A DNA stretch of 64,000 nt from Streptococcus sp. 2342 (GTDB lineage: Bacteria > Bacillota > Bacilli > Lactobacillales > Streptococcaceae), in the NCBI RefSeq assembly GCF_013276795.1, contig NZ_VMLR01000002.1, positions 140,645 through 204,644 on the forward strand, in the 5' to 3' direction. Below, one piece after another: positions 57,634 to 64,000 of the stretch (positions are counted from its first letter, which is position 1; every line of letters starts with the position of its first letter). A program made the position numbers and the translations under genes. Below the pieces are notes generated by a model. That model was not told the origin of the DNA. It ran no database searches and saw only the letters and a program-made list of their open reading frames with translations.

Positions 57634-58668
57634 TTATAATTTAAAGGTTGCTACACCGAGGATAGAACGATTTAAGTTTCTGAGAATTTGAAGACTTTGC
57701 TCAAATTTCTTATAACGAGTCACTCCGTACTCTTCAACAAGAAGGACTGTATCTCTTTCTAAAAGCGATGGCACATCTTGTAAATCGACAAAATGCATTC
57801 CTTTTAAAGACTCTTGATTTTGTTTCAATTTATCTAGGATAGCTTTGTTTGAGCTAACGATAGTCAATTCCTGTCCAGCATTTTTGTATGACAAAACATC
57901 TGCTAGGTTAGCAATTGTTGTAATCTCTGTTACAAAATCAATTTGATATTGAGAAAAATCACCTGCTCTATTGATTGTTGGGTTAAAGAGATAAACCAAT
58001 ACATTTCCCATCACAACCAAAATCACACAGACTACTCCAATAACAGCTAAACGGAGAATCAGATTTTTCACATTTAATCCAAGCGCTGTCTCACCATTTG
58101 CATTCAATTCTTTAGAGTTGATGGTTTCCAATTTTTCAATTTTTACATTTGCAAAAGTGTGTTTAAATTTCTCAATCAATCCATCAATTTTTCGCTCCAA
58201 CAAGTCATTAGTATCTTTACTTGGTGTCAAAATTTTCACACCAACCCCTGCATCGTCAATCATATAGTAGACAGTCAGTTTTTTCCACCAATAATCATTC
58301 GTAGAATTTTTCAAGGTTGTTTCTGTCGTATCTAATTCACTGGCAATTTTTTTCAACTCACTGGGCTCTACATCATTGAAAAGATAAGCTCCATTCAAAT
58401 TACCATCAATCAATTTCCCATAAAAATCACTATAACCACCAATTTGATGATTCAAAATCGTTTTGGCCGAATCTTCTGGAGGAGTGATTTTATAGCTAAG
58501 ATAAGTTGAATAACTTGTTGTATCTTTGACAGTGTTTTTATTCCTAACTGCTTTAATTGTAAATGGTACAGCAATGAGAGCAAATAAAGCGATAAGAGCT
58601 AAAATATTTACTTTTCGTTTTTTATAAAGATTTGCAAACAAATCAGCTACTGAATAATGTTCAAACAT
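57634..58668 (-). CDS. Wzz/CpsC-like membrane protein with a kinase-like tail
   Basis: A 344-residue protein with two membrane segments (about 22-39 and 207-230) enclosing an extracytoplasmic loop, the layout of polysaccharide co-polymerases. The C-terminal cytoplasmic part (about 235-344) contains ELTIVSSNKAILDKL and DTVLLVEEYGVTRYKKFE...ILGVATFKL, which resembles the end of a bacterial tyrosine kinase domain (CpsD type), but no Walker A or Tyr cluster is visible. It may be a fused, catalytically dead remnant that regulates chain length. It overlaps the polymerase gene by 8 bp. The gene is not reported to me under a name. Confidence 0.65.
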   Translation of the reverse strand: MFEHYSVADLFANLYKKRKVNILALIALFALIAVPFTIKAVRNKNTVKDTTSYSTYLSYKITPPEDSAKTILNHQIGGYSDFYGKLIDGNLNGAYLFNDVEPSELKKIASELDTTETTLKNSTNDYWWKKLTVYYMIDDAGVGVKILTPSKDTNDLLERKIDGLIEKFKHTFANVKIEKLETINSKELNANGETALGLNVKNLILRLAVIGVVCVILVVMGNVLVYLFNPTINRAGDFSQYQIDFVTEITTIANLADVLSYKNAGQELTIVSSNKAILDKLKQNQESLKGMHFVDLQDVPSLLERDTVLLVEEYGVTRYKKFEQSLQILRNLNRSILGVATFKL

Positions 58669-60130
58669 GATTTTTTTCTCCTTTGTTGAGTAGATACTGG
58701 TTTTCTTTTGTAAGCATTTTTGCTACAAATATAATCACAAGAACAATTCCCCAGAATTGCATTGTAAATAGATTGAAGAAACTTTCTGAAAAGCTACTTC
58801 TTGGCATAAAGAATAGATTATTCAAGATGAGTAAGGACAAGGCAAATAGGATTGTTCTTGAGCGGTAGGCTACTTGCAACATGGCTATAAATAGCATACC
58901 GAGCAAGAGACTAAGTAGAAAGACTCCTATCATACCATAGTCTGTATACAACTCCATGATATAACTACTTCCGATACCATGTCCTTTCAAATATTCCTTG
59001 TTCAAAACAAGATAGGATAGATTGTGGGCATAACTATTACTATCAATAGCTAATTCCACACTATTGGTTGTATGCTCAAAGGCTTTTCCTCCGAAAATGG
59101 ACCCCAAACTCCCCCTTGCAAAATAATCAAGAACAGGACCAAAAGTAAAATTACGGAAATCTCGGTAAGGGAGGCTACTGTTAAATAGAAAACCTCGAGC
59201 CAAGACACCAAAACTAGTCCCTTGTTTATAGATAAAGTCAAGTAAGATATCCCAGAAACCTGTATGGGAAACTTGAACATTATCCCGTACATAATTGAGC
59301 ACTCCCATCGCTAACATGAGAATAGGAGAACCTAAAAAAATCGCTAACTTTTCTTTAAACCCAATCCATTTTCCCTTTTCAGTTTGCTCCCGCATAAAGT
59401 AATAAACAAAAGCAAATAAAATACTTAAAATAAAGGGATTTCGTGTCCCAATTGCCAAATGAATGGTATTGGCTACAATAAAGGAGATAAGCACTGCTGT
59501 TGCCTGCCATTTCTTTGGCTTGGTTGCCAAATACATACACATTGCATAGACCGTAAATGTTGATAAGATATAGGTAAAATAAGGCAGTTTACTTTCAAAA
59601 TTTGCATAGTAGGCATAGTAGGAAGTCTGCAAGCGATACAGGAGTCGTTCAAATAACCGAATGAAATAGAAAGGATAGGTTAGAAGAAAAACTCCTAGTG
59701 ATACAAAGCGTAACCGCTTGGTATAAATCTCTTTTAGAGAATTTCCTATATTTGCTACTTTTATTTTCTTCCTAGCTATGAAGTAACGAGCCAGGACGCC
59801 TCCTGTGGTCAAGCCCAGAATCGAAACCATGACAACTATAAAGGCAAAACGATAAGCTATCGGATGATAGGTATCCAGAGCGCCATCCCTAAAATAATCA
59901 ATGGTCGGTCTTGATACCAGAAAGACAAAAATGGTTAAATAGAAAATAAAATGGATTAAGTAATACTTGATGTCATTCCAGCAGGCAATTAAGCTACTAA
60001 CCAGTAAGAACAATAAAGTAGAAAGCAAGCTAACATTGTTATTATTAAACAGATATACTATTCCACTTACTAGCGTCATGGCATAACTGACTATGGTCAA
60101 ACTAAATAACAATCGTTTTCCATCAATCAC
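58661..60130 (-). CDS. Wzy-like O-antigen/polysaccharide polymerase
   Basis: A 489-residue integral membrane protein with about 10-12 hydrophobic segments and the large extracytoplasmic loop of polymerases (RGFLFNSSLPYRDFRNFTFGP, YAHNLSYLVLNKEYLKGHGIGSSY). It is the likely polymerase that joins repeat units. The neighbours (Wzz-like protein, two glycosyltransferases, LicD) support this. The identity of the polymer is unknown. Confidence 0.75.
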   Translation of the reverse strand: MIDGKRLLFSLTIVSYAMTLVSGIVYLFNNNNVSLLSTLLFLLVSSLIACWNDIKYYLIHFIFYLTIFVFLVSRPTIDYFRDGALDTYHPIAYRFAFIVVMVSILGLTTGGVLARYFIARKKIKVANIGNSLKEIYTKRLRFVSLGVFLLTYPFYFIRLFERLLYRLQTSYYAYYANFESKLPYFTYILSTFTVYAMCMYLATKPKKWQATAVLISFIVANTIHLAIGTRNPFILSILFAFVYYFMREQTEKGKWIGFKEKLAIFLGSPILMLAMGVLNYVRDNVQVSHTGFWDILLDFIYKQGTSFGVLARGFLFNSSLPYRDFRNFTFGPVLDYFARGSLGSIFGGKAFEHTTNSVELAIDSNSYAHNLSYLVLNKEYLKGHGIGSSYIMELYTDYGMIGVFLLSLLLGMLFIAMLQVAYRSRTILFALSLLILNNLFFMPRSSFSESFFNLFTMQFWGIVLVIIFVAKMLTKENQYLLNKGEKNHV

Positions 60131-60145
60131 TTGCTCACCCCCGTT

Positions 60146-61132
60146 CTAATGTAATTTTTTAGATTTTTCAATATTTTTTAGTAATAAAAATCGGTATAAG
60201 GAAATATTTATGAATAGAGCCAAGGCACTAATTCTTCTCCCCTTACGGAAAATTGGATTCCTAGCAATAGCAAGAGCATGACCTTTTAAAAAACGATGAA
60301 TCTGAGAATAGGCTTCAAACTGTTTATACTGATCATCTAGCAACATCTTATCCAGAATAAAGAAGTGGGCATAGGCCAATCTGAAAAAAGCAACCTCTTT
60401 CAAATCAGGATAGTTTTTCATAACTTCATTGTAAAACTTTTGGTAGATATCAATATAGGCTAAATCCTTCTCTGCATAGGGTTTGGTCGTAATACTATCC
60501 CCTCTATGAAAATAGTAATAATAGGGTTTGGTATTAACAACGTACCTCTTGGCCAACTTGATCAAATCAAAATGATAATAGGCATCTTCGTAAATCAATC
60601 CCTTAGGAAAGGATAGGGCAGTTGCAATCTCTCTCTTGATTAGCTTATTGCAGATCGTTCCAGGTATTTTTTCACCTATAAGGTATTCCCTTAGAAATGT
60701 TTGAGAATCACAGACAAAATAGTCATCCTGATTAGCTGACTGTGGACTTTCATCATTAGCATAGACATTCATGACACCACAGCTCGAAACATCCGCATCT
60801 TCTTGAACTAATTGCTCATATAAGTTCTGAATCATTTCTGGATGGATATAATCATCTGAGTCAATAAAAATCAGATAATCCCCGTGAGCCTGCTTCATTC
60901 CATCATTTCGTGCTTGCGACAATCCTTCGTTCTTTTTATGAAGCACTGACACCCTGTCATCTTGTTCAGCGATTGAATCACACAAGCGACCACTCTCATC
61001 TGTTGCACCATCATCAACAAGAATAATTTCCAAATTCTGATAGGTCTGCTTCTGAATGGAAGCTATCGATTTTTCTAGGTACTGCGCCACATTATAAACT
61101 GGCACAATGACACTAATTAATGCAGTTCCCAT
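60146..61132 (-). CDS. Glycosyltransferase family 2
   Basis: A 328-residue GT-A enzyme: ISVIVPVYNVAQYLEKSI, DDGATDESG, the DXD-like FIDSDDYIHPEM and the acceptor-side ED (LIYEDAYYHFD). It adds one sugar to a lipid-linked precursor on the cytoplasmic face; donor and acceptor are unknown. It is 15 bp upstream of the polymerase gene. A C-terminal hydrophobic stretch (ALALFINISLYRFLLL) may contact the membrane. Confidence 0.88.
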   Translation of the reverse strand: MGTALISVIVPVYNVAQYLEKSIASIQKQTYQNLEIILVDDGATDESGRLCDSIAEQDDRVSVLHKKNEGLSQARNDGMKQAHGDYLIFIDSDDYIHPEMIQNLYEQLVQEDADVSSCGVMNVYANDESPQSANQDDYFVCDSQTFLREYLIGEKIPGTICNKLIKREIATALSFPKGLIYEDAYYHFDLIKLAKRYVVNTKPYYYYFHRGDSITTKPYAEKDLAYIDIYQKFYNEVMKNYPDLKEVAFFRLAYAHFFILDKMLLDDQYKQFEAYSQIHRFLKGHALAIARNPIFRKGRRISALALFINISLYRFLLLKNIEKSKKLH

Positions 61133-61133
61133 G

Positions 61134-62237
61134 CTACTCCTCTAATAGTTTTTCTACTTGTTCGATTTGTTTGGCAATTGTGAATTGTTGAATGAATTGG
61201 CTAGCCTCATCGACATCAAAGTTTGAGGCAGAAGTCATGTAGTTCGTAATTGCCTGAGCTGCCTCTTGATTGCTCTCAATGATTTGTCCAAATCGTCCTT
61301 CTTGTGATAGTTCCTCAGCCCCTCCAACATCCGTAGAGACAAAAGGGATTCCAAGGCTCAAGGATTCCACATAAACACCAGGAAAACCTTCTTGTTTAGA
61401 CATAGACAAGAGAACTTTCATCTGAGACAAATATTGATAAGGATTTTTTTGATAACCAAGGAAATGTACATGGTCCTCAAGCTCATACTCTTTGACTCGC
61501 TTTTTCAGTTCCTCTTCCATATCACCAGCACCTATAAAGTAAAGGTGATAGTTTTTCCCCTCTTGGTGTAATAATCGTATCACTTCCACCACACGGTCAG
61601 AACCCTTATTTTCCTCAATCCGTCCGATAGCACAGATACTTTGAGGCGCAATCTCGATATCAATCTTCTCTTGAGATTTTTCTAAAATAGTCTTAAAATC
61701 ATATCCATTGTAGACCGTCTGTAATTTAGAATCATAATCTGGATAGACTTCCTTGATAGAATGACTGGTCTTTTTTGAAATTCCTACAATGATATCCGCA
61801 TCATCCAACTGGCGTCTATGTGATTCCCTTTTGGAGCTATCCTTAAGAAATTCTTCGATACTTCCATGAATCCAAGAGATTTTCTTGACTTCTTTTCTTT
61901 TAGAAAACAACAGTGGTGGATTCATAATGGTAAAAGAAACTTCAACATCATAGTCATCTTTTACAAGCAAGCGACGAGTCAGCCTTGGAAAATAAATTCT
62001 CATTCTCCACAAAAAAGCTCGTAACCATCTAGCTTGGCGATAATCTTGAAGAGATTTTAAAATGCCTACATGCTTGGGAACAGATTCGTATCCCTTGTCA
62101 AAGTGCTCCATTTCAAGAATATCAATATCATACTTTTCTGGATCCAGATTTGAAACAATGGTAGACAGAATCTTTTCTGCACCGCCTCCGAGAGAAAAAG
62201 ACCACATAAAAAATAAGATTTTTTTCTTAGCCACCAT
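61134..62237 (-). CDS. Glycosyltransferase family 4
   Basis: A 367-residue GT-B enzyme with the N-terminal GGGAEKILSTIV loop and C-terminal GRIEENKGSDRVVEV, FLGYQKNPYQYLSQM and EGFPGVYVESLSLGIPFV (E-x7-E). The start MVAKKKILFFMWSF at 62237 follows AAGGAG and overlaps the LicD gene by 11 bp. The longer reading has no ribosome-binding site. Sugar unknown. Confidence 0.88.
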   Translation of the reverse strand: MVAKKKILFFMWSFSLGGGAEKILSTIVSNLDPEKYDIDILEMEHFDKGYESVPKHVGILKSLQDYRQARWLRAFLWRMRIYFPRLTRRLLVKDDYDVEVSFTIMNPPLLFSKRKEVKKISWIHGSIEEFLKDSSKRESHRRQLDDADIIVGISKKTSHSIKEVYPDYDSKLQTVYNGYDFKTILEKSQEKIDIEIAPQSICAIGRIEENKGSDRVVEVIRLLHQEGKNYHLYFIGAGDMEEELKKRVKEYELEDHVHFLGYQKNPYQYLSQMKVLLSMSKQEGFPGVYVESLSLGIPFVSTDVGGAEELSQEGRFGQIIESNQEAAQAITNYMTSASNFDVDEASQFIQQFTIAKQIEQVEKLLEE

Positions 62238-63072
62238 ATTCTCCTTTGTATTCTGTATAAGACTTATCCATATCAGCGATGACAGCATCATGATGCGGCA
62301 TCTGCTTGTCTGCTGGCGGAGGAGTCATATAATCGTCAAAAGCAGTGCTGAGATAGGCATCGTAGCCAACTGGAATAGGCATCTCTGTTCCTTCAAATGG
62401 TAAGAAAAGATTGTCTTCAAAAGATGCTATTGGATACTTGTTTCTCATGTAGCCAGGACCTGAGCATAATTCCGTAATTCCATCGCTCTCAGCTAGACTG
62501 TACTTGGTCATTTCTTTTTCAGCTTTTTTCCAAATGCGATAACGGAGAGATTTTGGAGTTAACCCCAGTAAAATACGGCTTCCCCACTTCATAAGTGCGC
62601 CATGCTTTTCTGGAATAGTTTGAGCACAAAAAAGAGAATAAATCAGTGCCCAACGAACCTGTTTTTTCCGCTCAGCTGGATTTTTAGGATAATAATCTAA
62701 AGGCAAAACATCCAAAGCCAAACCATGTGGCAAATCCAAATCTTGCTGGTAAGGTTTAATGCAGGTAGTTTCCTTGTCACGAATGGTAATAAAAAGATTA
62801 CGGTCGACAAAATCCTTGTGACTCTTTGACAAGAAATAACGCTCATCTGCATAGCGAGGCCATAATTCTGCCAATTTTTCATAGTCCTTACGGGGCATAA
62901 AAAAGTCTAGGTCGTCATCCCAAGGAATAAAGCCCTTGTTTCGAAGGGCACCAATAGCACCCCCTCCACAGAGATAACAAAGTAAATCATGCTCCTTGCA
63001 AAAGGCAACAAAATATTCAGCCATCTCCAGACTACGAGCCTGAATTGCTTTTAAATCAGTCATATTGTTCAT
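62227..63072 (-). CDS. LicD-family phosphotransferase
   Basis: A 281-residue LicD protein, with YLCGGGAIGALRNKGFIPWD followed by DDLDFFMPRKDYEK, the nucleotidyltransferase-like active site (two Asp pairs). LicD proteins transfer phosphocholine or a similar phospho-substituent to glycans. The donor here is not evident. The promoter is an extended -10 TGGTATAAT at 63096-63104. The start could also be the ATG at 63063. First gene of the five-gene operon. Confidence 0.88.
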   Translation of the reverse strand: MNNMTDLKAIQARSLEMAEYFVAFCKEHDLLCYLCGGGAIGALRNKGFIPWDDDLDFFMPRKDYEKLAELWPRYADERYFLSKSHKDFVDRNLFITIRDKETTCIKPYQQDLDLPHGLALDVLPLDYYPKNPAERKKQVRWALIYSLFCAQTIPEKHGALMKWGSRILLGLTPKSLRYRIWKKAEKEMTKYSLAESDGITELCSGPGYMRNKYPIASFEDNLFLPFEGTEMPIPVGYDAYLSTAFDDYMTPPPADKQMPHHDAVIADMDKSYTEYKGEYGG

Positions 63073-63095
63073 TTTTCTTTCTATCGTATCGTTTC

Positions 63096-63104
63096 ATTAT
63101 ACCA
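63096..63104 (-). promoter_or_regulatory. Extended -10 promoter of the polysaccharide operon
   Basis: TGGTATAAT on the minus strand, 23 bp before the LicD start. Confidence 0.6.
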
Positions 63105-63136
63105 CAAATAAGGGATGAAAATCTATTAGAGACTGT

Positions 63137-63187
63137 AAAAAATCAAAGCCTGACTGCTAGATAAATAGCTATCAAACTTTGATTTTT
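63137..63187 (-). terminator. Terminator of the LCP gene
   Basis: aaaaatcaaag and ctttgattttt pair across a 26-nt interior with a further small stem; it separates the LCP gene from the LicD operon. Confidence 0.75.
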
Positions 63188-63198
63188 CCTGTCTTATC

Positions 63199-64000
63199 TT
63201 ATCTCAAACCCATCTGAGACAATTTATTCTGATATTTGTTTTGTTCGACAAGCAAGCCCAAGCCTCCATAAACATCATAGGCATCTACCCAGTCACCAAG
63301 TTCTGGAATCGTCAATTTTTCAATACCATTTTTTGCTCCATCCAAAACAGATAAACCGTTTGTTAGGAGGAAAGTATATGGTGCGTTGGTTGAGGTCATA
63401 GCAAAAACCTTTCCAAGAGCTTCAGAACCAGTGAAAAGTTTAGTAGGATCTTTAATTTGCTCTAAAATTGCTGTTAAAACTTGCTGCTGTCTTTTGGTAC
63501 GGCCGTAATCCGCCTCATCATCATCACGGAAACGAGCATAATTGAGCAGGGTCGAGCCGTTCATCTGCTGTTTTCCGACTTTAATAGTCTGGGTTGGAGA
63601 CTCAGTCTCAGTAGCGTGTAAATCATCTCCGACTGTAGCTTCTGTTAGTGGACGCCCATTCAATGTTGAAAATTGAGCATCAATTGTCACCCCATCAGGG
63701 AAAAGCGTGTCAATCGCTGTTGCAAAGGCCTGAAAATCAACCAAGGCATAGTACTTAATGTCCAAGTCAAAATTATCTTTCAAGACTTGACGAACCATTT
63801 CTGCCCCTTTTTGCCCCTCTTGTTCTCCTAACTCGTAGGCTACGTTTAACTTGTTATCCGTCTGTTTTCTACCGTTAATCACTTGACTGTAACCGTCTAT
63901 ATAAACCAAATTGTCACGCATGAAACTGACTAGCTTCATTTTCTTATCTGAGCCGCCAACATTTAATACCATAATAGAGTCTGTCCGCGTCTCAGCACTA
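63199..64000 (-). CDS. LytR-CpsA-Psr (LCP) family protein, partial
   Basis: The C-terminal 266 residues of an LCP phosphotransferase, which moves polymers from lipid carriers to peptidoglycan. The visible part begins SAETRTDSIMVLNVG (usual RTD-type start of the LCP domain), then VSFMRDN (the Arg-Asp pair), and RFRDDDEADYGRTKRQQQVL. The gene runs past the right edge of the window, so the N-terminal membrane anchor is not seen. Homologous to Psr/LytR by pattern. It is placed next to the polysaccharide operon, which may supply its substrate. Confidence 0.88.
   Translation of the reverse strand, partial: SAETRTDSIMVLNVGGSDKKMKLVSFMRDNLVYIDGYSQVINGRKQTDNKLNVAYELGEQEGQKGAEMVRQVLKDNFDLDIKYYALVDFQAFATAIDTLFPDGVTIDAQFSTLNGRPLTEATVGDDLHATETESPTQTIKVGKQQMNGSTLLNYARFRDDDEADYGRTKRQQQVLTAILEQIKDPTKLFTGSEALGKVFAMTSTNAPYTFLLTNGLSVLDGAKNGIEKLTIPELGDWVDAYDVYGGLGLLVEQNKYQNKLSQMGLR

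Overview
The window looks like a chromosome segment of a mitis-group Streptococcus (S. mitis, S. pneumoniae or a close relative). It carries seven BOX repeats (one cut by the window edge), RUP-like palindromic repeats, an IS1167-type (ISL3) element, EzrA, ClpE with a CtsR operator, MecA, a duplicated pstB, a murB-potABCD operon and LicD/LCP surface-polymer genes. All of this is typical of low-GC streptococci. The species cannot be fixed from the sequence alone. Most genes are on the minus strand.

Layout: 0-1.3 kb holds rplJ-rplL behind an L10-type leader. 1.3-5.6 kb is a plus-strand block: a RUP-like repeat, a YkuJ-family gene, clpE, a Nudix gene, a BOX and a DUF1827 gene. 5.6-15.5 kb is minus-strand housekeeping: ezrA, gyrB, a HAD protein, a DJ-1 protein, rodA, a DinG-type gene and a U32/TrhP-like gene. 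Three of these genes (HAD, dinG, U32) look leaderless. 15.5-18.5 kb has a BOX nested in a RUP-like repeat and a two-gene ABC system. 18.5-23.6 kb has an intracellular alpha-amylase with a cre site, and alaS with an upstream LURP-one-type gene, both under a T-box. 23.7-25.8 kb is an AT-rich accessory operon: a GIY-YIG protein followed by a coiled-coil/TM/PASTA protein whose gene is broken by an in-frame TAA. 25.8-30.8 kb is murB-potABCD with a GC-richer, possibly structured spacer before potA. 30.8-33.7 kb has budA and a YhfC-type membrane protease, divergent from a MocR-type regulator. 33.9-42 kb has an amino-acid binding lipoprotein, a Nudix gene, the pst-phoU phosphate operon, and an RNA methyltransferase at the end of an spx-UPF0223-IMPase operon. 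43.3-44.8 kb is a broken IS1167-type element. 44.8-47.3 kb has folD and an amino-acid ABC permease/ATPase pair. 47.4-48.0 kb holds RUP-like sequence and an IS30-family remnant. 48.1-57.4 kb has an Atz/Trz amidohydrolase, a heterodimeric ABC exporter, msrAB, hom-thrB and mecA. 57.6-64 kb is a surface-polysaccharide operon (LicD, two glycosyltransferases, a Wzy-like polymerase and a Wzz-like protein) below an LCP gene that runs off the window.

The features most worth a second look are the PASTA gene with its internal stop codon beside a GIY-YIG gene, the compact polysaccharide locus whose Wzz-like protein has a tail resembling a degenerate BY-kinase, the three leaderless-type promoters, the possible structured leader before potA, the BOX inserted in a RUP-like repeat with an empty counterpart in the same window, and a gene order that seems shuffled relative to pneumococcus with RUP-like repeats at two junctions. 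No CRISPR array, tRNA, rRNA, prophage or restriction system was seen.
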